A DNA stretch of 64,000 bases from Luteipulveratus mongoliensis (GTDB lineage Bacteria; Actinomycetota; Actinomycetes; Actinomycetales; Dermatophilaceae): assembly GCF_001190945.1 (NCBI RefSeq), contig NZ_CP011112.1:4526001-4590000 (forward strand). Reading direction: 5' to 3'. The notes beneath the pieces are model-generated. The model saw nothing but the letters and a program-made list of their open reading frames with translations. It had not been told where the DNA came from and did no database searches. Shown piece after piece: positions 41,235 to 52,149 of the stretch (positions within the stretch are counted from its first letter, which is position 1; each line of letters begins with the position of its first letter). Both the position numbers and the translations under genes were made by a program.

Positions 41235-42053
41235 ATGGCGCTTTGGGACGACAAGGGCGTCGTCGTCACGGGTGCGGCTCGCGGCATCGGACGTGCGATC
41301 GCGACGCGGTTGCACGCTGAGGGTGCGCGGCTGGTGCTGGCCGACGTCCTCGAGGAGCCGCTCGCCGAGACCGCTGCGTCGCTGAATGCCGTTGCCGTTG
41401 CTGGTGATTGCGCATCCGAGGCCGGTGCGGCGCGTCTGGTCGACGCAGCCCGTGCTGAGCTCGGAACGATCGACGTGTGGGTCGGCAACGCCGGCGTGCT
41501 GCGCGGTCTTGACCTCGACGGCACGGACGAGGCCGACTGGGCGCTGTCATGGGACGTCAACGTCATGGCTCACGTCCGCGCCGCTCGCCTGCTCCTGCCC
41601 GACTGGCTGGAGCGTGGGGAGGGCCGCTATGTGGTGACCGCGTCGGCAGCCGGCCTGCTCACGATGCTGGGCGCACCGGCGTACAGCGTGACCAAGCACG
41701 CGACCGAGTCGTTCGCGGAGTGGTTGGCGGCGACGTACGGCCACCGCGGTGTCAAGGTGCACGCGATCTGTCCCCAGGGCGTACGCACCGATATGTACGA
41801 CCAGCCGGGCAGCACGGTGCTGGCCGACATCGTCGGGCACGACGGGGCGCTGTCGCCGGATGATGTCGCGGATGCGCTCGTGAATGCCGTTGCGGCAGAA
41901 CAGTTCTTGGTGCTGCCACATGAAGAGGTCGGGGGCTACTTCGCCTTCCGCGCCAACCAGACCGACAAGTGGCTCGCCGGGATGCAGACGCTCCAGGCTC
42001 GCGTCGACGACGCATCTGCCACGATCAAGAACCCCGAACAAGGAGCGCACTGA
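41235..42053 (+). CDS. Short-chain dehydrogenase/reductase 2
   Basis: 272-aa SDR with GAARGIG and GNAGVL. The catalytic Ser is in TASAAG and Tyr/Lys in YSVTKHA. It has an extended C-terminal region (after about 200; YFAFRANQTDKWLAGM) that differs from FabG-type reductases. It follows SDR1 by 1 bp. The substrate is unknown. Confidence 0.92.
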   Translation: MALWDDKGVVVTGAARGIGRAIATRLHAEGARLVLADVLEEPLAETAASLNAVAVAGDCASEAGAARLVDAARAELGTIDVWVGNAGVLRGLDLDGTDEADWALSWDVNVMAHVRAARLLLPDWLERGEGRYVVTASAAGLLTMLGAPAYSVTKHATESFAEWLAATYGHRGVKVHAICPQGVRTDMYDQPGSTVLADIVGHDGALSPDDVADALVNAVAAEQFLVLPHEEVGGYFAFRANQTDKWLAGMQTLQARVDDASATIKNPEQGAH

Positions 42054-42809
42054 ATGTCTGACACCCGTACCGCCGTCGTCACCGGAGCCGCCCGCGGCAT
42101 CGGCGCGGCCGTTGCCAAGCGTCTGGCCAAGGACGGCCTGCAGGTCGCCGTGCTCGACCTGGACGAGGCTGCCTCGCAAAAGGTCGCCGACGAGATCAAC
42201 GCCGACGGCGGCAAGGCCATCGGCGTTGGCTGCGACGTCAGCAACGAGGAGGCTGTCGCGACCGCCGTCGAGCGCGTGGCGAACGAGCTCGGTGCGCCGA
42301 CCGTCCTGGTCAACAACGCCGGCATCCTGCGCGACAACCTCATCTTCAAGATGTCGGCCGACGACTGGGATGCCGTGCTCAACGTGCACCTTCGTGGTGC
42401 CTTCCTGATGACGCGCGCCGCACAGGCGTACATGACGAAGGCGAAGTTCGGCCGCATCATCAACCTGTCGTCCACCTCGGCGCAGGGCAACCGCGGTCAG
42501 GTGAACTACTCGGCGGCCAAGGCCGGCATGCAGGGCTTCACCAAGACGCTGGCCATCGAGCTCGGCAAGTTCGGTGTGACCGCCAACGCGATCGCACCCG
42601 GGTTCATCGCCACCGACATGACCGCTGCGACGGCCGAGCGGGTGGGCATGGAGTTCGAGGCGTTCAAGGCTGCGGCTGCACAGGCCATTCCGGTACAGCG
42701 AGTCGGCACTCCCGACGACATCGCCGCGATGGCGTCGTTCTTCGCCAGCGACGAGGCCGGCTTCGTGTCCGGTCAGGTCGTCTACGTCGCCGGTGGACCC
42801 GAGGACTGA
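42054..42809 (+). CDS. FabG-type 3-oxoacyl reductase
   Basis: 251 aa, closest to FabG: GAARGIGAAVAKRL, LVNNAGILRDNLIFKMSADDWD, Ser in LSSTSAQGNRGQVNYSAAKAG with Tyr/Lys, and PGFIATDMT. It starts immediately after SDR2 (adjacent stop and start). It would interconvert 3-hydroxy- and 3-ketoacyl thioesters. Confidence 0.94.
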   Translation: MSDTRTAVVTGAARGIGAAVAKRLAKDGLQVAVLDLDEAASQKVADEINADGGKAIGVGCDVSNEEAVATAVERVANELGAPTVLVNNAGILRDNLIFKMSADDWDAVLNVHLRGAFLMTRAAQAYMTKAKFGRIINLSSTSAQGNRGQVNYSAAKAGMQGFTKTLAIELGKFGVTANAIAPGFIATDMTAATAERVGMEFEAFKAAAAQAIPVQRVGTPDDIAAMASFFASDEAGFVSGQVVYVAGGPED

Positions 42810-42817
42810 GAGGCTGA

Positions 42818-43273
42818 ATGATGAGGATCTTCAACGGAATTGAGGAAGCCAAAGCTGCTGTGGGTGAGCACCTCGGCTACAGCGAGTGGCACCAGGTCAC
42901 GCAGGAGGCGGTCAACCAGTTCGCCGAGGCGACGGGTGACCACCAGTGGATCCACGTCGATGTCGAGAAGGCCAAGTCCGGGCCGTTCGGTGGTCCGATC
43001 GCGCACGGCTACCTGACGCTGTCACTGATCCCGATGCTGGTCGGACAGGTCTACACCGTCGAAGGTGTCTCGATGGGCGTCAACTACGGCGCCAACAAGG
43101 TGCGCTTCCCCACCCCGGTGCCGGTCGGCTCGAAGGTCCGCGCGGGCGTTGAGCTGCAGTCGATCGACCAGGCGTCGCTGGGCTACCAGGCCACGATCAA
43201 GGTCACGGTCGAGCTCGAGGGCGCCGACAAGCCGGCGTGCGTCGCGGAGAACCTCTTCCTGATTGTCCCGTAG
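42818..43273 (+). CDS. MaoC-family (R)-specific enoyl-CoA hydratase
   Basis: 151-aa single hot-dog hydratase. The catalytic motif EATGDHQWIHVDVEKA has the active Asp and His, then PIAHGYLTLSL. It hydrates 2-enoyl-CoA made by the acyl-CoA dehydrogenase at the head of the operon. It starts with two adjacent ATGs. A long hairpin follows the stop. Confidence 0.94.
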   Translation: MMRIFNGIEEAKAAVGEHLGYSEWHQVTQEAVNQFAEATGDHQWIHVDVEKAKSGPFGGPIAHGYLTLSLIPMLVGQVYTVEGVSMGVNYGANKVRFPTPVPVGSKVRAGVELQSIDQASLGYQATIKVTVELEGADKPACVAENLFLIVP

Positions 43274-43284
43274 CCGCTTGAGCC

Positions 43285-43334
43285 GCAAGGTCCTGGGCAG
43301 CGCGCGCTCCACCGCGCGCCACCCAGGATCTTGC
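43285..43334. terminator. Long bidirectional hairpin between the catabolic operon and the HIT gene
   Basis: 22-nt arms 43285-43306 and 43313-43334 around a 6-nt loop, with three mismatches (two can be G·U). It lies between two convergent stops, 12 and 5 bp away. Confidence 0.8.
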
Positions 43335-43338
43335 TGTG

Positions 43339-43821
43339 TCAGACGAGACGGTCGCCGATCGCCGCACGCAGCTGGTCGTGCTGCGGACCGAGCGCCGTGG
43401 ACGGGTCGCTCCAGCGATCACGCGAGTACCACCACACAGGACCGCCGATGAGATCGGCCGGCTCCCACTCGTACCGCGGAAAGATGTGCGTGTGGAGGTA
43501 CGGGTCGGTGTTGCCGAGGATCTCAATATTGACCCGGCGAAACCCGGGATCGCTTGCGGCACAGGCTTCTTCGACCGCAGTTGACAATCGCTCGACACTC
43601 TCGAGATAGGACAGCCGACGCGCACGCGGCAGATCGGTGAGCCGACCGACGGCCGAATCGTCTGTCAGCAGTACGCAGTAGCCGGGCAGCCACTGCACGT
43701 CACCCATCACGGCGAACGCCTCCGGAAGACGCCCGATGACGGTCGGGTTGTCACCACGATGCGCGGCGCCAATGCGATCAGCTCGCCAGTCCACGTCGTC
43801 AGCATTGGTCTCGATACGCAC
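43339..43821 (-). CDS. HIT-family hydrolase
   Basis: 160-aa histidine-triad protein. The motif HTHIFPRYEW matches HxHx(hydrophobic) at its start, preceded by VNIEILGNTDPYLH. A second block, WLPGYCVLLTDDS, is usual in this branch. HIT proteins hydrolyse nucleoside phosphoramidates or dinucleotides. It begins 4 bp after the beta-lactamase-fold gene, so it is the last gene of the pepN operon. Confidence 0.88.
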   Translation of the reverse strand: MRIETNADDVDWRADRIGAAHRGDNPTVIGRLPEAFAVMGDVQWLPGYCVLLTDDSAVGRLTDLPRARRLSYLESVERLSTAVEEACAASDPGFRRVNIEILGNTDPYLHTHIFPRYEWEPADLIGGPVWWYSRDRWSDPSTALGPQHDQLRAAIGDRLV

Positions 43822-43860
43822 CCCGCTAGCGCTCCGTTGCTACTCGACCGGCGGTCAGGC
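43807..43860. repeat. Dispersed palindrome-rich repeat, copy 1
   Basis: About 54 bp starting ggtctcgatacg and containing ccgctagcgctccg and ctactcgacc. It matches copy 2 at 44624-44676 in most positions. The same ggtctcgatacg…ctactcgacc framework is a widespread intergenic repeat in actinobacterial genomes. Here it supplies the 3' end of the beta-lactamase-fold gene (LTAGRVATER then stop) and the first bases of the HIT gene. Confidence 0.75.
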
Positions 43861-44680
43861 CGGTGCGGATGTCGTCGCCGATCTCGCGCATGCGGGAGAG
43901 CACCTCGTCGCGTGAATCGCCTTGCGTTCTGTCCCAGTTGGCGAGAACGGCGTACGCGATCGTGCGGGTGCCGCTGCTCACGAGACCGACGTCGGCACGC
44001 ACGCTGCTGTCGGTGCCGGTCTTGTTGACCAGCAGCACCCCGCGGTCCTCCTCGGCGTGTGCCAATGGGTCGAGACCGAAGGCTGAAGCGACCATCGACA
44101 GGTCGCTGCCGAGAACCAGCCAGTCCTTGACCATAGGGTCGATGGTGCCGTCGTGCAGCAGCTTGAGGTAGCGCACGACCGACGCCGCCGATGCGCGCGA
44201 CAACGTGTCGGCGACGCCTGCCTGCGACGGGTCGCGCCCGTTGCGGATGCGGTCGAGCAGGACCATCGGCGCCAGCTGGTGCCGATCAGCGTAAGTGTGC
44301 ACTGCGTCCAGTCCGACGTGCCGCAGGAGGACGTTGGTCGCGAGGTTGTCGCTGACCGCTCCGACGAGCCGGCACGCGTCGACGACCGAGAGGTCACGCT
44401 GGCCGAGGGCATGCCAGAGACCGGAGTCCTGCACGAATTCGTCCTGCTCCCAACGGATTCGCTCCGCAGGATCTTGCTCGCCGGACGCGATGCGCTCGGC
44501 GACGAGGGCCAGCAGGATGAGCTTGCCGACCGACGCTGTGCGCAGCACCTCGTCGGGAGCCTCACGTGCCCAGACCTCGCCGCTCCCGTCGAGCGGCTCG
44601 ATGTGGATGCTCCACGTCACCTTGGTCTCGATACGACCTCCGCTAGCGCTCCGGTCTACTCGACCAGCGGTCTGGCTCAT
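43826..44680 (-). CDS. Class A beta-lactamase-fold serine hydrolase lacking Glu166
   Basis: 284 aa from the ATG at 44680, which overlaps the pepN stop (ATGA); a GTG at 44620 gives a repeat-free N-terminus and may be the ancestral start. It has the class A triad of motifs, SVGK (Ser70-Lys73), SDN (130-132) and KTG (234-236), in the right order and spacing. In place of the deacylating Glu166 the expected position has DRIRNGRD. No signal peptide is visible. It is therefore unlikely to be a working penicillinase and may be a cytosolic peptidase, esterase or penicillin-binding relic. Both ends are encoded by copies of one repeat. Confidence 0.82.
   Translation of the reverse strand: MSQTAGRVDRSASGGRIETKVTWSIHIEPLDGSGEVWAREAPDEVLRTASVGKLILLALVAERIASGEQDPAERIRWEQDEFVQDSGLWHALGQRDLSVVDACRLVGAVSDNLATNVLLRHVGLDAVHTYADRHQLAPMVLLDRIRNGRDPSQAGVADTLSRASAASVVRYLKLLHDGTIDPMVKDWLVLGSDLSMVASAFGLDPLAHAEEDRGVLLVNKTGTDSSVRADVGLVSSGTRTIAYAVLANWDRTQGDSRDEVLSRMREIGDDIRTGLTAGRVATER
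44624..44676. repeat. Dispersed palindrome-rich repeat, copy 2
   Basis: About 53 bp in the same orientation as copy 1. It shares ggtctcgatacg, ccgctagcgctccg, ctactcgacc and a variant of gcggtcaggc. It lies directly after the pepN stop and encodes the first 19 or so residues of the beta-lactamase-fold gene (SQTAGRVDRS…). Confidence 0.75.
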
Positions 44681-47169
44681 CGTGCGTACTTCTCGAGAGA
44701 GCGCAGCGCGTTGTCGAGCGTCGACCGCTGGTCGACGATGGCCCGGCGTACGGCGGGGGTCAGGTCTTCGCGCTGCAGTGCGGTGTCCGCAGCCGCCCGC
44801 GTCTCAGGCGTGACGACCGGCCACGGGAACGACAGCGTGGCGACCTGCTGCAACGCGTTCTGTCCGACCCAGTCGGCCATCGGCGGGACGTCCTCGAAGT
44901 AGCGGTCGACGTAAGGCGTCAGCAGCTCGATCTGGCTCAGCGGCCAGAAGCCTTCGCTCAGGGAGTTGAGCTCGTAGTTGGATCGGCCCGAGCGCGTGGT
45001 GAGCTGGGTCCATGCCCACGACTTCGCCGCGGCCGTCGGCTGGGCTGCCTTGGCGCGCAACGCATTCTGGTCGCCTGCCATCGTGCGGTCCTGGACGTGC
45101 ACGGCGTCGATCTCGGCCTCGCCGGCTGCTCCCAGGACGACCAGGCGAGTCACCGCTGACCAGCGGAACTCGTCGTCGGACTCCAGACCTTGGGGCAGAC
45201 GCTCGCCACGGGTCCACGCCCGCAACAGGTCCTCGTCCTCGGTCGTCTGCGCGATCAGCCGCGCCGCCACGACCGAGTGGGGCGAGCCCGGCTCGAACGA
45301 GTCGGCCGCCTGGCGCGCGGCCGACTCGCGGTCACGGAGCGCGCTCGGTCGCTCGTCCGGCCGCAGCGCCCGGTCGATCAGGGCGCCCAGGATCAGAGGG
45401 ACTCGCTCGAAGATCGGCAGCGACGTCTCGCTCGGCCACGCCTGCATCATGATTCGGTGCGCGTGACGCGGGTCGACCGTGGCGCTACGAACGCCGTACA
45501 TGAGAGCCGACCAGGTCACGGCGCGAGCCTGCTCATCAGGCACCGACGCCAGCTGGTCGGGCAGCGCCGCCAGCGTCGCGTCATCGAGCTCGACGGTCGC
45601 CCAGGTCAGATCGCCGGCGTTGGGGATCACGAGGTCCGGGACATCACCACCGACCAGGTCAGCGAGATCGGCATGCGCCCCCTCGACGGTGAGCTGCGCT
45701 GCGAGCACTCGCTCGCCGGCCCGATAACCCGCCACGTCGAGACGGTGCGGCCGGTCCGCAGGGTGAGCCTCCGGCGTACGCCGCGAGATGCCGGCTCCGC
45801 GCACGACACCGTCGGCGGCCTCAAGCTGAACCTTGAAGGTGTCCGCGCCTGCTGTGCGCAGCCAAGCCTCCGCCCACGACTGGAGATCTCGTCCGGACGC
45901 CTTCTCCATCGCCGCGAGGAAGTCCGCGAATGTCGCGTTGCCCCAACGGTGCTCGGCCAGGTAGGCGCCGATGCCGGCGAGGAACGCTTCGTCCCCGATG
46001 AACGCGATCAGCTGACGCAGCGCTGATGCGCCCTTGGCGTAGGAGATGCCGTCGAAGTTCATCAGGGCGGATGCTGCGTCAACCGCCTCTCCCCCGGCGA
46101 TCGGATGGGTCGACGGGCTGTGGTCGACGCCGTAGCCCCACACCTTGCGACTCACACCGAAGTCGACCCAGATCTCGTCGAACTCCGTTGCAGCAGAGAG
46201 GGTTCGGAAGGACATGTATTCGGCGAACGACTCGTTGAGCCACAGGTCGTCCCACCACTGCAGCGTCACCATGTCGCCGAACCACATGTGCGCCAGCTCG
46301 TGCGCGATGGTGTTGCTGCGGGTCATCACGTCGTTGCGGGTGAACGCGCCACGGAAGAGGTACTGGTCGCGGAACGTCACGCAGCCAGGATTTTCCATCG
46401 CCCCGGCGTTGAACTCGGGCACGAACACCTGGTGGTACTCCCCGTACTCGTAGGGAACGCCGAACAGCTTGTCGTAGTAGTCGTACGACTGCTTGGTGAT
46501 CTCGAAGATCTGGCCCACCTGGGCGCGCAGCTCGGGCTCCAACGACGCGCGCGCGTGCACTCCCAGCGGCACGCCTCGGTGCTCGTCGTACGCCGACACG
46601 TAGGGCCCGGCGCACACCGTCACGAAGTACGTCGCGAGAGGGCGGGTCGTCGACAGTCGCCACTGCCCAGGTGCCGTGCGCGACGGGTCGCCGTTGCCGA
46701 GCACGATCCAGTCCTCAGGCGCGCGGACGGCGACGTCGTAGGGCGCCTTGAGATCGGGCTGGTCGAAGCACGCGAAGACCTTGGGCGCCGCGTCCAGGAA
46801 CAGGTGGCCGTAGACGTAGTGCTTGCCATCAGCGTGGTCGATCGCGCGGTGCAGCCCTTGGCCGTCGCGGCTGTAGGCCATCGTGGCGCGCACGACGACC
46901 TCGTTGTCGGCCCGCAGATCGGCCAGCGTGACCCGACCGTCCAGCACCGCGGACGGCTGGATCTCGTTGCCGTTCAACGTGATCGAGTGCACGGCGGACG
47001 CCTGGACGTCGAGGAACGTCTCAGCGCCCGGCTCACGACAGCCGAAGGTGACCGTGCTGGTGGACTCGAATGTCTCGTCGCCGGTGTCGAGGTCGAGCTG
47101 GACGTCGTAGTGAGTGACGTCGATGAGCGCGGCTCGCGCCTCGGCTTCGGCGCGCAGGAGGGACGGCAT
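44677..47169 (-). CDS. pepN: M1-family aminopeptidase (PepN), copy A
   Basis: 830 aa from the ATG at 47169 (MPSLLRAEAEARAAL). It is a zinc metallo-aminopeptidase: exopeptidase motif GAMENPGCVTF, zinc motif HELAHMWFGD with the downstream Glu in WLNESFAEY, then a C-terminal ERAP1-like helical domain (about 500-830). It removes N-terminal residues from peptides in the cytosol. It starts 4 bp after the stop of a paralogue of nearly equal length, so the two form a tandem duplication. Confidence 0.96.
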   Translation of the reverse strand: MPSLLRAEAEARAALIDVTHYDVQLDLDTGDETFESTSTVTFGCREPGAETFLDVQASAVHSITLNGNEIQPSAVLDGRVTLADLRADNEVVVRATMAYSRDGQGLHRAIDHADGKHYVYGHLFLDAAPKVFACFDQPDLKAPYDVAVRAPEDWIVLGNGDPSRTAPGQWRLSTTRPLATYFVTVCAGPYVSAYDEHRGVPLGVHARASLEPELRAQVGQIFEITKQSYDYYDKLFGVPYEYGEYHQVFVPEFNAGAMENPGCVTFRDQYLFRGAFTRNDVMTRSNTIAHELAHMWFGDMVTLQWWDDLWLNESFAEYMSFRTLSAATEFDEIWVDFGVSRKVWGYGVDHSPSTHPIAGGEAVDAASALMNFDGISYAKGASALRQLIAFIGDEAFLAGIGAYLAEHRWGNATFADFLAAMEKASGRDLQSWAEAWLRTAGADTFKVQLEAADGVVRGAGISRRTPEAHPADRPHRLDVAGYRAGERVLAAQLTVEGAHADLADLVGGDVPDLVIPNAGDLTWATVELDDATLAALPDQLASVPDEQARAVTWSALMYGVRSATVDPRHAHRIMMQAWPSETSLPIFERVPLILGALIDRALRPDERPSALRDRESAARQAADSFEPGSPHSVVAARLIAQTTEDEDLLRAWTRGERLPQGLESDDEFRWSAVTRLVVLGAAGEAEIDAVHVQDRTMAGDQNALRAKAAQPTAAAKSWAWTQLTTRSGRSNYELNSLSEGFWPLSQIELLTPYVDRYFEDVPPMADWVGQNALQQVATLSFPWPVVTPETRAAADTALQREDLTPAVRRAIVDQRSTLDNALRSLEKYAR

Positions 47170-47173
47170 CCGG

Positions 47174-49696
<2,523 letters not shown>

Positions 49697-49758
49697 CTTC
49701 CCACTCTGTCATCTAGGCCGGGCGCCGTGCTGCGCAGCCGTCGGGCAACGCGTTCACA

Positions 49759-50628
49759 TCAGCCGATCTGGCTGCGGGACATGCCTTCCAGACGGGCGAT
49801 CCGCTCAGCGGTCGGCGGGTGCGTCGAGAACAGCCTGGAGACGTCCTGGGCGCGGAACGGGTTGGCGATCATCATGTGCGAGGCGTTGACGACCTTGGGC
49901 TCGGGAGCCAGGGGCGCGCGGGCGACGCCGGTCTCGAGCTTGTGCAGTGCGGATGCCAGGGCGAGCGGGTCGCCGGTGAGCTTGGCACCGTCCTCGTCTG
50001 CGTCGTACTCGCGGGTGCGGCTGATCGCCATCTGGATCAGCATGGCCGCCATCGGCGCCAGGATCGCCATGGCCATCAGGGCCAGCGGGTTGGGACGGTC
50101 CTCGTCGTCGCCACCACCGAAGATGTTCATGAACATCAGCATCTGGGCGACGGACGTGATGATGCCGGCGATCGCGGCGGCGACCGACGAGGTCAGGATG
50201 TCGCGGTTGTAGACGTGCATCAGCTCGTGGCCGAGGACGCCGCGCAGCTCGCGCTCATCGAGCAGCTCCAGGATGCCCTCGGTGCAGCAGACCGCGGCGT
50301 GCTGCGGGTTGCGGCCGGTGGCGAAGGCGTTGGGCGCCTGGGTCGGCGAGATGAAGAGGCGGGGCATCGGCTTGCCGGCCTTGGTCGAGAGCTCGGCGAC
50401 GATCCGGTACATCGCAGGCGCCTGGGCCTCGCTGACCGGATAGGCACGCATGGCCCGGATGGCGAGCTTGTCGCTGTTCCAGTAGCCGTAGATGGTGGTT
50501 GCGACGCCGATGAGAGCGAAGATCCAGATGAACTTGCCCCCACCGACGAGTGCGCCGATACCGAGGAGGAGGGCCCAGATGCCCCCGAAGAGGGCAGCGG
50601 TCTTGAGACCGTTGAAATGGCTGTGCAT
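49759..50628 (-). CDS. htpX: Zinc metalloprotease HtpX
   Basis: 289-aa M48 membrane protease, degrading misfolded membrane proteins. Two N-terminal membrane helices (about 10-50), zinc motif LGHELMHVYNRD, two further helices (about 155-200), then the Glu in SRTREYDADEDGA and FSTHPPTAERI at the end are present. ATG at 50628. Confidence 0.96.
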   Translation of the reverse strand: MHSHFNGLKTAALFGGIWALLLGIGALVGGGKFIWIFALIGVATTIYGYWNSDKLAIRAMRAYPVSEAQAPAMYRIVAELSTKAGKPMPRLFISPTQAPNAFATGRNPQHAAVCCTEGILELLDERELRGVLGHELMHVYNRDILTSSVAAAIAGIITSVAQMLMFMNIFGGGDDEDRPNPLALMAMAILAPMAAMLIQMAISRTREYDADEDGAKLTGDPLALASALHKLETGVARAPLAPEPKVVNASHMMIANPFRAQDVSRLFSTHPPTAERIARLEGMSRSQIG

Positions 50629-50703
50629 GCCCAGGAAACGTACAGGGTGGTCGGACTGTTCCGCGCTCAGGAGCCGAGCTCGAACGGGCGCTCAGCGACC
50701 GGG

Positions 50704-52149
50704 TCAGCGGCCGGCGAGGCCGAGCAGCAGCTGCGGGGCCAGGCTGGTGACCGCGAGGGCGACCAGCCCGAGGATGACGAGCGTGCTGTGGACCGGGTGC
50801 GGCCGTTCGACGACGCCCTCGCGAGGCGAGTGGCCGAGCAGCGACAGCAGCCAGCGCAGGTAGACCGCGACACCCAGCATCGCGTTGATCGCGGCAACGA
50901 CGGCCAGCCACCAGAGCCCGTCGGCGGCGACCGGCCGCAGGGCCAGCACCTTGGCGACCAGCCCGAGCACGCCGGGCGGCAGGCCGGCCAGCGTCAGCAG
51001 GGAGAGCGCGAGCGCGACGGCGGAGAGCGGACGTCGACGGAACAGGCCGGCGTACGACGACAGCCGGGTCGCGTGATCGCGGCCCTCCGCGTGGGCGACC
51101 TGGGTGACGACGGCGAAGGCGACGAGGGTGGCGAGGCCATAGACGACGAGGTAGCCGGCCGCGGCCCGGACGGCGTCGCTGGCCACGGTGGCGAGCGGCA
51201 GGATCACCCAGCCGGCCTGTGCCACGGTCGACCAGGCGAGCAGTCGCAAGGTGGAGTTCTCACGCAGGGCCATGACGTTGCCGAGCGTCATCGAGATCGC
51301 GGCGACGATGCCGATCGCGGTGAGAGCAGGGGCGCCGAGCACGGTGATGCCGCGTAGGACGACCAGCAGGGCACCCAGGGCGGCGAGCTTGGAGGTGACC
51401 GCCAGGAAAGCGCCGATCGGGATCGAGGCACCGGCGTAGGCCTCTGGTGTCCAGGCGTGGAAGGGCACGAGCGAGAGCTTGAAGCCGAGACCGGCGACGA
51501 TGAGGACAACGCTCAGCACGAGTACGCGCTTGGTGTCGGGGTCCGCGGCAGCGGTCAGCACCGCGTCGCCGTCGAGCAGGGCCGACCCCGTGGCTGCGAA
51601 CCACATCGCCGCGCCGAGAGCGAGGATGGCGAAGGACACCAGCGACGTCGTCAGCAGCGACAGCGCACCGTCGACCGCCGAACGCCGCGCCCCGAACGCC
51701 ACCAGTGCCACGGTCGGGACGGTCGCGAGCTCGATGAGGACCAGCCAGGACCCGAGATCGCGGGCCGCGGCGACGCCGGCCCCACCGGCCGCTGCGGTGA
51801 GGACGAGGCTGGCTGCGACCGGCGTACGCTCACGCGGCGACGGGACCGGGAGCACGAGCAGCGCCACGACCGCAGCGGTGACCAGCGTCGCGACCTGAAG
51901 TGTGGTGGCGACGCGATCGGCGACGTAGAGGCACTGAGAACCCTTGAGACACAACGTCGTTCGCGCGTCATTGTCCGAGACGAAACCGGGCACGCAGGCC
52001 GCCGCACCCACGAGCAGGATGCCCGCGGTGATCGCCCAGTGCCACTGGCCGAGGCGCGGCACCACGGCGTCGATCAGGAGGATGAGCACGGCACCCAGCG
52101 CCGGGATCAGGACCGGCGCGAGTACGCCGTAGTCGAGGCTGACGTTCAT
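50704..52149 (-). CDS. nuoN: NADH-quinone oxidoreductase subunit N
   Basis: 481 aa from the ATG at 52149, in an ATGA overlap with nuoM; about 14 membrane helices. Antiporter-like subunit: FKLSLVPFHAWTPEAYAGAS is the conserved block with the Lys and His of the proton channel, and FSLLTLAGLPP-type sequence (LSLLTLAGLPPGVLGL) follows. It is the last gene of the operon. Confidence 0.94.
   Translation of the reverse strand: MNVSLDYGVLAPVLIPALGAVLILLIDAVVPRLGQWHWAITAGILLVGAAACVPGFVSDNDARTTLCLKGSQCLYVADRVATTLQVATLVTAAVVALLVLPVPSPRERTPVAASLVLTAAAGGAGVAAARDLGSWLVLIELATVPTVALVAFGARRSAVDGALSLLTTSLVSFAILALGAAMWFAATGSALLDGDAVLTAAADPDTKRVLVLSVVLIVAGLGFKLSLVPFHAWTPEAYAGASIPIGAFLAVTSKLAALGALLVVLRGITVLGAPALTAIGIVAAISMTLGNVMALRENSTLRLLAWSTVAQAGWVILPLATVASDAVRAAAGYLVVYGLATLVAFAVVTQVAHAEGRDHATRLSSYAGLFRRRPLSAVALALSLLTLAGLPPGVLGLVAKVLALRPVAADGLWWLAVVAAINAMLGVAVYLRWLLSLLGHSPREGVVERPHPVHSTLVILGLVALAVTSLAPQLLLGLAGR

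Noticed and set aside
43826-44680. Beta-lactam resistance gene
   Set aside because: The motifs fit the fold, but Glu166 and a signal peptide are missing, so resistance is not supported.
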